Below, piece by piece: positions 45,698-53,900 of a stretch of DNA of 64,000 nucleotides. The notes beneath the pieces are model-generated. The model was not told where the DNA came from. It ran no database searches and worked only from the letters and a program-made list of their open reading frames with translations. The position numbers and the translations under genes are program-made. The stretch covers positions 3,542,766 to 3,606,765 of the forward strand of contig NZ_CP021425.1 in NCBI RefSeq assembly GCF_002162375.1, read 5' to 3'. Position 1 is the stretch's first letter. Every line of letters starts with the position of its first letter. This stretch comes from Oleiphilus messinensis. Its GTDB lineage: Bacteria; Pseudomonadota; Gammaproteobacteria; Pseudomonadales; Oleiphilaceae.

Positions 45698-46429
45698 ATG
45701 GAAAAAACAGGCACTCATCAAAGCGCAGCAAACCTTAATGTCGATCAGGCGGAGATTGCGAAATTCGAGGAATTGGCAAGTCGCTGGTGGGATCAATCGA
45801 GCGAATTCAAACCATTGCATGATATTAATCCGCTCAGGGTTAACTACATCGATCAACGCGGGTGTTTGCCGGGTAAAACAGTCCTGGATGTCGGTTGTGG
45901 AGGTGGAATCTTATCTGAAGGCCTGTGCCAACGCGGTGCCCATGTCACCGGAATCGATATGGGTGAGGCGCCTTTGGCCGTAGCAAGGCTTCATGGTCTG
46001 GAATCTGGAATCAGCGTCAACTACTTGCAGACAACTGCGGAACATCACGCGCAGAACCATCTGGAGCACTACGACGTCATCACTTGTCTGGAAATGCTCG
46101 AGCATGTCCCCGATCCCGGGTCGGTTATTAACGCCTGTGCGCATATGCTCAAGCCCGGTGGCCACCTGTTTCTCTCCACGATCAATCGCAACCCGAAAGC
46201 GTACCTGTTTGCGATTATCGGTGCCGAGCGGCTGCTCAAGATGCTACCGAAAGGTACCCATGATTTTAAAAAGTTCATCCGGCCATCAGAGCTCGCTCGG
46301 TATGTTCGAAATGCAGGACTGGAATTGCAGGATATTACGGGAATGACCTACAACCCGGTCACTCAGCAATACAAACTGGGTAAAGACGTTGATGTGAATT
46401 ACCTGATGCACGTTACTAAACCTCAATAA
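45698..46429 (+). CDS. ubiG: 3-demethylubiquinol / polyprenyl-dihydroxybenzoate O-methyltransferase
   Basis: 243 aa. The N-terminus [22 protein letters not shown] motif [69 protein letters not shown] and [19 protein letters not shown] match UbiG closely. It performs both O-methylations of ubiquinone synthesis. GAGGT precedes the ATG. It is cotranscribed with mupP (20-base gap). Confidence 0.96.
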   Translation: MEKTGTHQSAANLNVDQAEIAKFEELASRWWDQSSEFKPLHDINPLRVNYIDQRGCLPGKTVLDVGCGGGILSEGLCQRGAHVTGIDMGEAPLAVARLHGLESGISVNYLQTTAEHHAQNHLEHYDVITCLEMLEHVPDPGSVINACAHMLKPGGHLFLSTINRNPKAYLFAIIGAERLLKMLPKGTHDFKKFIRPSELARYVRNAGLELQDITGMTYNPVTQQYKLGKDVDVNYLMHVTKPQ

Positions 46430-46449
46430 CGGAATAGACCACCCTCGCC

Positions 46450-47133
46450 ATGAAGCCTGAGCCTTTGAAAATGACACCAGCTGCAGTATTGTTCGATCTT
46501 GACGGAACATTAATCGATACGGCACCCGACTTTATCCGCGTGGTGAACGCGCAACGCCAGCAGTATGGCCTGCAACCACTTTCCTCAGAACAAATTCGCA
46601 ACTCCGTTTCCAATGGCGCTCGCGCCCTGATCAATCTGTCGTTTGGCCTGGATGTCGATGATCCGGGGTATGCCGAGAAACACACTGAGCTGCTGGACAT
46701 GTATCTGGCAGGCTTAGCCATGGATACCGTGCTCTTTCCAGGAATGGACAAACTGATTTCAGCACTGGAGTCAATCGGTATTCCCTGGGGCATTGTGACC
46801 AATAAGCCACGTCGGTTTACCGACCCGCTATTGGATCAAATGGCGCTCCAGAATCGCTGTGGCGTAACAGTTTGTCCGGATGATGTTACAAATCGGAAAC
46901 CTGACCCCGAGCCGTTACTGCTGGCCTGTACTACACTGAAAGTAGAGCCTCGTAACTGTATCTATGTCGGGGATCACATCCGCGATATTGAGGCCGGCAA
47001 ACGCGCAGAAATGTATACCGTTGCAGCCCGTTTCGGCTACATCAACGAACCCGCTGAGGTTTCAGACTGGGGTGCGGATCTCATTGTCGATCACGCGCAG
47101 GAACTGCACGACTTTTTACAACAGTACTTATAA
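46450..47133 (+). CDS. mupP: N-acetylmuramic acid 6-phosphate phosphatase (HAD family)
   Basis: 227 aa HAD subfamily IA phosphatase: nucleophile in VLFDLDGTLIDTAPDF, IVTNKPRRFTDPLL as motif II, KPDPEPLLLAC with the motif III lysine and YVGDHIRDIEAGKRA as motif IV. Sequence alone would allow phosphoglycolate phosphatase (Gph), but its place between ubiG and yciK is that of mupP in Pseudomonas, where it acts in cell-wall recycling. No clear Shine-Dalgarno before the ATG. Confidence 0.85.
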   Translation: MKPEPLKMTPAAVLFDLDGTLIDTAPDFIRVVNAQRQQYGLQPLSSEQIRNSVSNGARALINLSFGLDVDDPGYAEKHTELLDMYLAGLAMDTVLFPGMDKLISALESIGIPWGIVTNKPRRFTDPLLDQMALQNRCGVTVCPDDVTNRKPDPEPLLLACTTLKVEPRNCIYVGDHIRDIEAGKRAEMYTVAARFGYINEPAEVSDWGADLIVDHAQELHDFLQQYL

Positions 47134-47194
47134 TTAGCCAGATGTGTAGCAACACGAAACACGCACTTTTGATACAGACTACAGGAACAACATT

Positions 47195-47947
47195 ATGCTG
47201 GATTACAAAGCCCCTAAAGATCTCCTGAAAGACCGGGTTATACTGGTTACCGGAGCAGGAGATGGAATAGGAAAAGCCGCGGCCAAAAGCTTTGCGGCCC
47301 ACGGGGCCACGGTAATTTTGCTCGGCAGAACACTGAAAAAACTGGAAGCGGTGTACGATGAAATTGAAGCATCCGGTCATCCCAAGCCAGCTATTTTTCC
47401 GCTGAACCTGGAGGGTGCTGCAGCAAAAGATTACGAAGACCTGGCCAATTCTCTCGATGAAGAGTTTGGCCGCCTGGATGGTATTCTGCACAACGCTGCC
47501 GTTCTGGGGCCACGTACTCCAATTGATCAATACAATACGGAAAACTGGATGCAGGTCATGCAAGTCAACTTGAATGCACCTTTTTTCCTGACTCAATCAC
47601 TTATTCCGCTTTTACGCCAGTCGAATGATGCCTCGATTATCTTCACCTCTTCCAGCGTTGGCCGAAAAGGTAGAGCCTACTGGGGTGGTTATGCTGTCTC
47701 GAAATTCGGTGTGGAAGGATTAATGCAAGTCGTTGCTGATGAATTGGATGACGAACACAACAACATTCGCTCCAACTCAATCAACCCTGGCGCGACCCGC
47801 ACCAATATGCGTGCCCATGCCTACCCGGCAGAAAACCCCGCTCACAATCCAGCACCCGAGGAAATCATGCCCGTCTACCTGTACTTGATGGGACCGGACA
47901 GTGCGGGAATCACCGGTCAGGCGTTTGATGCACAGCCGAAGAAGTAA
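47195..47947 (+). CDS. yciK: YciK-family short-chain dehydrogenase
   Basis: 250 aa. SDR Rossmann motif VTGAGDGIGKAAAKSFAAHG, ILHNAAVLGPRTPI, catalytic serine in IIFTSSSVGRKG, Y-x3-K in WGGYAVSKFGVEGLM and the family-specific RSNSINPGATRTNMRAHAYPAENP. The physiological substrate is unknown. It closes the mtaD-ubiG-mupP-yciK run with a 61-base gap after mupP. Downstream, a CCTTCGG/CCGAAGG inverted repeat (47997-48033) may end the transcript. Confidence 0.93.
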   Translation: MLDYKAPKDLLKDRVILVTGAGDGIGKAAAKSFAAHGATVILLGRTLKKLEAVYDEIEASGHPKPAIFPLNLEGAAAKDYEDLANSLDEEFGRLDGILHNAAVLGPRTPIDQYNTENWMQVMQVNLNAPFFLTQSLIPLLRQSNDASIIFTSSSVGRKGRAYWGGYAVSKFGVEGLMQVVADELDDEHNNIRSNSINPGATRTNMRAHAYPAENPAHNPAPEEIMPVYLYLMGPDSAGITGQAFDAQPKK

Positions 47948-48100
47948 TCTGAATCGATTGATGGCTTGACATTTTTGGGGCCTGTTGACGTTTCATCCTT
48001 CGGCTTTACACAACTGTGCATTCCTACCGAAGGGTGATGTCTTATTCGCAGCGATTGAAATTTGTTAACACCCCCTACCGAAGCTAAAAAACATGGCTGA

Positions 48101-48349
48101 TCAACAGCCTGCGTCGCCACCACCGCAACTCCCCCCGCCATCACCGAAACCGCCACCGCCAAACCAGCCGCCGGAGCCACCACCTGAACCGCCACCATCA
48201 AACCAATTTCCAATGCGGATAAACAACAGAACAATGGATACTGCAAATATAATCGGGCAAATCGCTTCAGTGATGAAATCTCCAGAGTCAATATCGATAT
48301 AATGCCATGCGCCATAGGCCACGAGCAGATTAACAATCAGCGATATCAC
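48101..48349 (-). CDS. Small membrane protein with Gly-rich tail
   Basis: 82 aa, GTG start with GAGGT about ten bases upstream. Two hydrophobic segments (LIVNLLVAYGAWHYI and AICPIIFAVSIVLLFIRIG) are followed by a tail of GGGSGGGSGGWFGGGGFGDG type and two cysteines. Similar short proteins with a Gly/Ser/Phe tail occur in many gammaproteobacteria without known role. The opposite strand reads as a Pro-rich frame, which I take as the antisense shadow. It follows another small membrane-protein gene on the same strand by 51 bases. Confidence 0.6.
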   Translation of the reverse strand: MISLIVNLLVAYGAWHYIDIDSGDFITEAICPIIFAVSIVLLFIRIGNWFDGGGSGGGSGGWFGGGGFGDGGGSCGGGDAGC

Positions 48350-48400
48350 AGTTTATGACCTCGGGAAATTCAATAGTTTCAGGGGGCTTAAGGTATCCGT

Positions 48401-48577
48401 TTAACGAATCGGAGCTTTCTGGCGCTTTTGGCCAAATAGACCGAACCAGAACAAACCTTCGAGCATGAAGCCCAGGAAAAGGAACAAAATACCGCCGGCA
48501 GGAATACCAAAGGTGTAGCATGCAATTGCTGCAAACAAGCATGCGAATGATAATAAAATTCGGGTGATTACTTTCAC
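48401..48577 (-). CDS. Small hydrophobic membrane protein
   Basis: 58 aa from a GTG at 48577, fixed by AGGAGA six bases upstream. Two transmembrane segments (ITRILLSFACLFAAIACYTFGI and GGILFLFLGFMLEGLFWFGLF) and a basic tail GQKRQKAPIR. No family recognised. It is the first of a two-gene leftward unit with the Gly-rich protein. Confidence 0.6.
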   Translation of the reverse strand: MKVITRILLSFACLFAAIACYTFGIPAGGILFLFLGFMLEGLFWFGLFGQKRQKAPIR

Positions 48578-48758
48578 AAAACTCTCCTTTTCACGAGCCA
48601 CTTTTTCACAGGCCAAGCAGTACTTAATTGCACGTCTACCTTAAGCATACCCGCTACAAAGGGTCGTAACAATCGGGATAACATTAACAATGTGTATTAT
48701 ATCGCTCCCAACTTTGAACCAAAGTACGACCGGTTTTCGTTTAAATGAGAGTGAAACG

Positions 48759-48785
48759 GGTCACGATGAACCAGTCATCGTGACC
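48759..48785. terminator. Hairpin downstream of tautomerase operon
   Basis: GGTCACGATGA (48759-48769) and TCATCGTGACC (48775-48785) form an 11-bp perfect stem with a 5-base loop, 15 bases beyond the stop of the leftward tautomerase gene. Only a weak T-run follows on the minus strand. Confidence 0.55.
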
Positions 48786-48799
48786 AAGCATACAAGTTA

Positions 48800-48997
48800 C
48801 TATCGTTTCCGCAACTCTGTAACCTGCTCGCCCTTGACGCCCCAGTTGTCCGTTGGAATCTCGGTAATGACTACGTGTGTGGTTTCAGGGTTTTTGTTCA
48901 GTACATCAACAACTAACTGCGTTGCACCCTGGATCAGTTGTTGTTTCTGCTCTTTGGTAACGCCTTCGTCAGTTACCTGAATATGGATATATGGCAT
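48800..48997 (-). CDS. 4-oxalocrotonate tautomerase family protein
   Basis: 65 aa, the right size for the 4-OT family. Mature N-terminus Pro (MPYIHIQVTDEGVTKEQKQQLIQGAT), then VVITEIPTDNWGVKGEQVT, which matches the family's v-i-e-e-v-p-x-d-n-W-g-x-g-G segment. These enzymes use Pro1 as catalytic base on keto-enol substrates in aromatic and related catabolism. Last gene of the GST/NTF2/DsbA/tautomerase operon. Confidence 0.92.
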   Translation of the reverse strand: MPYIHIQVTDEGVTKEQKQQLIQGATQLVVDVLNKNPETTHVVITEIPTDNWGVKGEQVTELRKR

Positions 48998-49016
48998 CGC
49001 TACTCTCCTTTACGAA

Positions 49017-49691
49017 TTAAACGGTTGCTATCTGGTCAACATTCTCGGTTTGCCCGAGGTAATTTGATTCAATATGTGCTTTAAAAAACGCCTTGGTATT
49101 TGATCCCGGTACAAAATCTGTATCGTTGAAGACAAAAGCGGGTACGGACTGAACCGGAAACATCGCTTTACGTCGCTCTTTTTCTGCCATGACCGCTAAC
49201 ACTGATGGATTATGCAGAGCAGAATCAAGCAATCCCTGTGCATCGAGGTTTGCATTAATCAGTACCGAACGCACCAGATCAATTTCACTCAAATTTATTC
49301 CCTTTAAGTGATACGCCTCCAGCAAGCACTGATGGGTCTGATGATGAACACCGACCATTTCTGCCGCAGTCAAAATTCGATGCACCAGATTCGTGTTGTA
49401 GTAATGCGTCCGGTAGTTAAAATCAATCCCGATTTGATGCTCATCAATCACGTTCTGTAGCTTCTTCCGATACGCCTTGTATCGCGTCTCACTCCAACGA
49501 TGATGCTCGGTGAAGTAAAGTTCGATAGGCATCCCGGCCTCCCCCATCCACGGATTCAATTCATGGGGAATAAAGTTCCACTCGACCTCAACGGTATCCG
49601 GCAACTCTTGTATTGCACCTTTGAGATGGTGCAGACCAATCGCACACCACGAACAGACAAGATCGTGTATCACTTCAATCTTGATCGTCAC
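49017..49691 (-). CDS. DsbA-family (FrnE-like) thioredoxin-fold oxidoreductase
   Basis: 224 aa, no signal peptide. VIHDLVCSWCAIGLHHLKGAI carries a CSWC motif at the position of the DsbA active site, as in FrnE/2-hydroxychromene-2-carboxylate-isomerase-like cytosolic proteins; SVPAFVFNDTDFVPGSN near the C-terminus holds the cis-proline loop. The start is GTG with GGAG nine to ten bases upstream, inside the preceding gene's end. It is the third gene of the operon, 7 bases after the NTF2-like gene. Confidence 0.87.
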   Translation of the reverse strand: MTIKIEVIHDLVCSWCAIGLHHLKGAIQELPDTVEVEWNFIPHELNPWMGEAGMPIELYFTEHHRWSETRYKAYRKKLQNVIDEHQIGIDFNYRTHYYNTNLVHRILTAAEMVGVHHQTHQCLLEAYHLKGINLSEIDLVRSVLINANLDAQGLLDSALHNPSVLAVMAEKERRKAMFPVQSVPAFVFNDTDFVPGSNTKAFFKAHIESNYLGQTENVDQIATV

Positions 49692-49697
49692 AACGCT

Positions 49698-50084
49698 TTA
49701 CTCCACATTCAAATAGTCTGGAATATCGGCATACATTTTATTGACGATCAACCATTTATCGTTCTCCTTCAACAACCCCAGAAAATCGACAAAAGTTGAT
49801 CCCAATAACGGACACAATACTTTTACCATTGCTTGTTGCCCAAAAACCTCGATATTCAATATGCGGTACGCGTACGGTAAACCTTCATTTGCCGGTACAG
49901 GTCGATTGCTGACCAAACTCAACCATTCATTTATATCCCGGCGTATTCCCGGTGCTTTGAGTACGCAATCCGGATGAAAGATACGCTTCAATAAATCAAC
50001 GTCAGCATTGTGCAAGCCATCGAAATATTGATGGGTGATCTCAATCAGGGTACTTAGGGCTTCATCGTTCATTTGGCTTCTCAT
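49698..50084 (-). CDS. NTF2-like (putative lumazine-binding type) protein
   Basis: 128 aa single NTF2-like cone fold: TLIEITHQYFDGLHNADVDLLKRIFHPDCVLKAPG, then YAYRILNIEVFGQQAMVKVLCPLLGSTFVDFLGLLKENDKWLIVNKMYADIP, which matches the nuclear-transport-factor-2-like/lumazine-binding family. Usually binds or isomerises a small substrate. The ATG at 50072 is an alternative start. It follows the GST gene by 6 bases. Confidence 0.85.
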   Translation of the reverse strand: MRSQMNDEALSTLIEITHQYFDGLHNADVDLLKRIFHPDCVLKAPGIRRDINEWLSLVSNRPVPANEGLPYAYRILNIEVFGQQAMVKVLCPLLGSTFVDFLGLLKENDKWLIVNKMYADIPDYLNVE

Positions 50085-50090
50085 CGCTTC

Positions 50091-50681
50091 TTATTGGGCT
50101 GCCAGGGCAGTCTTAAAGGCATCGTGCGCCATCACCTGCTCAATCATCCGTGTTGTTTTCGCTCCCATCACAATATCAACCGGGAAAAACTGGCCCCAAC
50201 GTGAATACACTGTGAGCAAAATATCTGCAGGCGACATCGTTGCACCTCCCAGAAATGGAGCTTCACCCAGGCGGGACTCAACAACCTGCCAAAGCTGGTT
50301 AATGCTCTCGGCAGCCGCATTCAAAGCATCCAGTTTCACATTATCATCAGAAACGTTCTCACTGATGAAAAACAATCTTCCATACGCTGGATGCATTGTT
50401 GCATTGGCGAATAGCATGCTTTCCAATGCAGTTTCTCGAGCTTCACCCGATTCAGGCAGCAGGTTGTTTTTGTGTCGGTCCAATATGTAGAGTATGACCG
50501 CAACACCTTCTCGAACCATCCGCTCACCATCTTTGACGACTGGAACAAGCCCGGTCGGATTCAAATCGTTATAGTTGGAAACGGTATCTTTATTGACAGT
50601 CTGAAACGGGACGTCAAGCAAATTAAGAATGGTGTGGGTTGCCAGAGAGCAGGCATGAGGTTTGAAGTAAAGTGTATACAT
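50091..50681 (-). CDS. Glutathione S-transferase
   Basis: 196 aa. N-terminal thioredoxin-like domain (MYTLYFKPHACSLATHTILNLLDVPFQTVN, NPTGLVPVVKDGERMVREGVAVILYILDRH with the cis-Pro and glutathione-binding E/S region) and all-helical C-domain (FLGGATMSPADILLTVYSRWG). First gene of a four-gene leftward operon and divergent from the LysR regulator at 50820, which probably controls it. A detoxification role is likely. Confidence 0.92.
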   Translation of the reverse strand: MYTLYFKPHACSLATHTILNLLDVPFQTVNKDTVSNYNDLNPTGLVPVVKDGERMVREGVAVILYILDRHKNNLLPESGEARETALESMLFANATMHPAYGRLFFISENVSDDNVKLDALNAAAESINQLWQVVESRLGEAPFLGGATMSPADILLTVYSRWGQFFPVDIVMGAKTTRMIEQVMAHDAFKTALAAQ

Positions 50682-50819
50682 GATTTGACTCCGCTAATGA
50701 TTAAGCAGTTAACACCAACACAAAGTGCGACTTGGTGTAATTATTCTCTCCGGATTTAGCTGCTCGAAAAACAGCAATAATGTTGATACACTCTTTCCAA
50801 TTTGGAAACCGGGTTCACA

Positions 50820-51698
50820 ATGAACAAACTCAGGGCGATTAAACTTTTTGTACGCTTGGTCGATTTAGGCAGCTTCGCCAGTGTGGCGGATGAGATAAAC
50901 TCCACTTCTTCCATGGTCAGTAAGGAAATCAGCAAGCTGGAGACAGACATCGGTGCGCGCCTGCTGCACCGGTCTACCCGAAACCTGCAGTTAACGTCGG
51001 TAGGCCGAGGCTATCTCGCCCGGTGTCGTGAAATCATCGCACAGATGGAAGATGCAGATGCCTACGTTCAGCAAGAACAAAACAACCTGCAGGGCCTGCT
51101 TAAAATCAATGCGCCCATGGTGCTGGGGCTGATCGATCTGGGCAAAGTATTTGCGGATTTTATGCAAATGTACCCGCAGGTCACGCTGGACATTCACTTG
51201 GGTGATGAAAGCCTGGATCTCGTTGAACATGGCTTTGATCTGGGATTCAGGGCGAGCAGCCGACCATTGGATTCAAACTACATTGGCAAACCACTCAAAT
51301 CATTTACGTATCAGGTCTGTGCGTCTCCCGAATACCTCTCCCGTCATCCCGACATACAGACCGAAAGAGACTTAATCGATCATAACTGCTTCATTTACAG
51401 CTATTTCAAGGGTGGCAACGAATGGCCGATCAACAACGGCATTCATATCTCGGGTAATTTAAAAGTGAATAGTACCTTGTTCATGCGGGATGCAATCGAA
51501 GCAGGATTAGGTATTGGCTTTCTACCCAGCTTCGTTGCAGAACAAAGCCTGCAAAACGGAACGCTGGTTGAAATTCTCAACGCAACGGAGAAGCCAACTC
51601 TGACACTCTATGCACTCTATCCCAATCGTAAATTTGTACCGCCTATTCTGGCCAAGTGCATCGAGTTTCTGGGCGACTGGTTTTCCAGTCGCACCTGA
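50820..51698 (+). CDS. LysR-family transcriptional regulator
   Basis: 292 aa from the ATG at 50820; a TTG six codons upstream is less likely. N-terminal winged helix-turn-helix (MNKLRAIKLFVRLVDLGSFASVADEINSTSSMVSKEISKLE, ARLLHRSTRNLQLT) and a LysR substrate-binding domain from about residue 85 (QGLLKINAPMVLGL, FDLGFRAS, AGLGIGFLPSFVAE). It is of the CrgA/DsdC-like subgroup. Divergence from the GST operon across about 140 bases is the classic LysR arrangement. Confidence 0.93.
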   Translation: MNKLRAIKLFVRLVDLGSFASVADEINSTSSMVSKEISKLETDIGARLLHRSTRNLQLTSVGRGYLARCREIIAQMEDADAYVQQEQNNLQGLLKINAPMVLGLIDLGKVFADFMQMYPQVTLDIHLGDESLDLVEHGFDLGFRASSRPLDSNYIGKPLKSFTYQVCASPEYLSRHPDIQTERDLIDHNCFIYSYFKGGNEWPINNGIHISGNLKVNSTLFMRDAIEAGLGIGFLPSFVAEQSLQNGTLVEILNATEKPTLTLYALYPNRKFVPPILAKCIEFLGDWFSSRT

Positions 51699-51705
51699 TG
51701 GGAGT

Positions 51706-52824
51706 TTATTGGTCGAAGTTTTGTGCCAGCCAGTCTGACAAGATCGCACCGAGCTCTTCGGGCGCATCTTCCTGAAAAAAGTGTTTTGTTTCGCTACTCA
51801 AATCAACGACCGTCGCAGGAACACGCCACCCCCCAAAATCGGGCAATACGCGACTCTGCACAATGTTTCGTGTGGTCAGCAGATTTCCGTTTGTGGGATC
51901 CGAAAAAGGCTCACCGGTCGCGGGATCAATAGGAGCAAAGTCAGCAGGTACCAGTCCAGGATTACCGAACAATACCAGTTTGGGAATAGCCGTTTCAGAA
52001 GCATACTGAGCGAGCTGCAACCAATCGTCGAGCACCGGACCCGGCTGGTCAAGAAACCCGATTGAAAACGCAAACTGAAAGAGTACTTCTCGATCTTCAA
52101 CCGTCTGAAATGGCGACAAGTACTCCTGATAAGCCACCTCTGTGATGTTCTTGATAACAAACTTTTCATCAAATGCAGGCTCAGACTGATCATTAAACTG
52201 ATTATTGGCCATAACCGTCCCAATCCAGAAATCAGTCTCCGTTGCCAATTCCCGGCCACCAGTAGAAAGTAACCTCGCAATAGGAATACTCGGAGGTAAA
52301 GCATCAGCACTGGGGAATGGTGCAAAAGCGGTTTCGAACAAGGCCAGTCCTGAAACTCTATGTGGATTTTTTGCTGCATAGCTCAGCCCTACCGGGCCGC
52401 CATAATCGTGCAAAACTAATTTAACGTTATTCAATTCCAACTGGTCAACAAAGGACGTCAAAAACGCGACCTGATCACTCAGCTCATAACGTTGAACCTT
52501 ACTGGACTTGCCAAAGTTCACCAGATCAACTGCGATAACCCTGCCGTTGTCCAGCAAATGGGGAATAACATCCCGCCAGAGATAAGCACTGGTTGGCACG
52601 CCGTGTATCATCAGTATCGGATCACCTTCCCCTTCGTCCAGATAATGTACACGAACATCATCTGAAACATCTATAAAATGAGAGCGATAGTTATATCCCT
52701 CGTACGCAAGATCACTCTCCGGGCTAATATCATTAGAATTTGAATCATCATCACTACAACCGATTAATACGAATATCACGCCAACAGCAAGCACTGATTT
52801 AACTGTACTCAAACATTTTAACAT
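51706..52824 (-). CDS. Haloalkane-dehalogenase-like alpha/beta hydrolase lipoprotein
   Basis: 372 aa. Lipobox VLIGC (C23) after a hydrophobic signal, then an alpha/beta hydrolase most like the haloalkane dehalogenase/epoxide hydrolase group: oxyanion HGVPTSAYLWRDVIP, nucleophile D140 in LVLHDYGGPVGLSYA, and a C-terminal histidine in KHFFQEDAPEELG. The two residues that stabilise the halide in dehalogenases are changed: Asn of HGNPT is V76 and Trp of HDWG is Y141. So it is probably another type of hydrolase, exported and anchored in a membrane. Convergent with the LysR gene, 7 bases apart. Confidence 0.8.
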   Translation of the reverse strand: MLKCLSTVKSVLAVGVIFVLIGCSDDDSNSNDISPESDLAYEGYNYRSHFIDVSDDVRVHYLDEGEGDPILMIHGVPTSAYLWRDVIPHLLDNGRVIAVDLVNFGKSSKVQRYELSDQVAFLTSFVDQLELNNVKLVLHDYGGPVGLSYAAKNPHRVSGLALFETAFAPFPSADALPPSIPIARLLSTGGRELATETDFWIGTVMANNQFNDQSEPAFDEKFVIKNITEVAYQEYLSPFQTVEDREVLFQFAFSIGFLDQPGPVLDDWLQLAQYASETAIPKLVLFGNPGLVPADFAPIDPATGEPFSDPTNGNLLTTRNIVQSRVLPDFGGWRVPATVVDLSSETKHFFQEDAPEELGAILSDWLAQNFDQ

Positions 52825-53192
52825 AATGGTCGTCCTGGATTTATTGCTCGTCCTGTATCATTTACAGTGCGACCACCGATACCGGGGAAAATTCTCGCCA
52901 ACGTAGTTAATTTGATCAATTTTTTGGTTAATACGGATTTAAATGCAAAGAGCGTGAAATCAGTCACATTTAGACAAAAGCGCAACCTGCATCAGTTATC
53001 GCCAAAACAAAACACTTTTTTGAAAATATAATTGAAAAAAATTATTCACCCGTATGGAGAGTTTGTCTTAAATATTTAATAAATATAAGAAAAAATAGCA
53101 GTGACCACACAAATATACGAAAGGAGCACACTCTGATAAGTGAAAGTTTGGCACTAATAGCGCTAGGGTCTGTTGATAAGAAAGGAAGTTCT
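52825..53192. promoter_or_regulatory. Divergent region between hydrolase lipoprotein and two-component system
   Basis: 368 bases, AT-rich in the right half. A possible promoter for the regulator is TTGTCT (53063-53068), 15-base spacer, TATAAG (53084-53089); the spacing is short. CGTCCTG occurs twice just before the lipoprotein gene (about 52830-52855). No hairpin or coding frame of note. Confidence 0.3.
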
Positions 53193-53900
53193 ATGGCGTA
53201 TTCAGGTTCGATATTACTTGTGGATGATGACCCCGATCTGACAACGATGTTGAGTGTTTTTTTAAAGCGCGAGGGTTTCGAGACAGATGTCGCCAATTCG
53301 GGATTTGATGCCTTGGGAAAGCTGCATGAGCAGATAGACTACATTGCAATGGTGTTAGATATCGTCATGCCGGATAAATCCGGCTTGGATGTTCTCCGAT
53401 TTGTCCGTCAAAACAGTTCTGTACCAATTATTCTGCTCACGTCACGAAACGATTTCTCTGACAGGATCAACGGCCTCGACCTGGGTGCCGATGACTACCT
53501 GACCAAGCCATTTAATCCTGGCGAACTGGCAGCAAGACTCAGAGCGTTGTTACGCCGTTGCAGTGTGCAAATGCCGGAACAAAAACATGTTTCTCTGCAC
53601 GGGATCAAACTGGATTCGATTAATTTGAAAGCCACTCACGGGAAAACTGATTTAAATTTAACCACAGTCGAATTCTTGACGCTATATCAACTGATGAGCC
53701 ATGCCGGATCCCCTGTCTCCAAAGAGCATTTAACCCGAACAGTATTAAAGCGTGCTTTAATCCCTCAGGATCGGAGCATGGATGTCCATATCTGTAGAAT
53801 TCGCCAAAAACTCAGTACGGCGGGTTACCCGGAAAACCTCATCAGCACACTTCGTGGCAGCGGCTGGCGATTTCTTGCTGAACTAACCGAGTCAGCTTGA
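53193..53900 (+). CDS. OmpR-family response regulator
   Basis: 235 aa from the ATG at 53193, preceded by AAAGGAAG. Receiver domain ILLVDDDPDLTTMLSVFL with phosphoacceptor aspartate in AMVLDIVMPDKSG, LLTSRNDFSDRINGLDLGADDYLTKPF, and a C-terminal winged helix (LTTVEFLTLYQLMSH, RSMDVHICRIRQKL, TLRGSGWRFL). CpxR-like in layout. It overlaps its kinase by TGATG. Confidence 0.93.
   Translation: MAYSGSILLVDDDPDLTTMLSVFLKREGFETDVANSGFDALGKLHEQIDYIAMVLDIVMPDKSGLDVLRFVRQNSSVPIILLTSRNDFSDRINGLDLGADDYLTKPFNPGELAARLRALLRRCSVQMPEQKHVSLHGIKLDSINLKATHGKTDLNLTTVEFLTLYQLMSHAGSPVSKEHLTRTVLKRALIPQDRSMDVHICRIRQKLSTAGYPENLISTLRGSGWRFLAELTESA

Noticed and set aside
48093-48302. Pro-rich open frame on the plus strand (PPPQLPPPSPKPPPP type)
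   Set aside because: It is the antisense of the Gly-rich tail of the minus-strand small membrane protein, which has a ribosome site and hydrophobic segments; the Pro-rich frame has neither.
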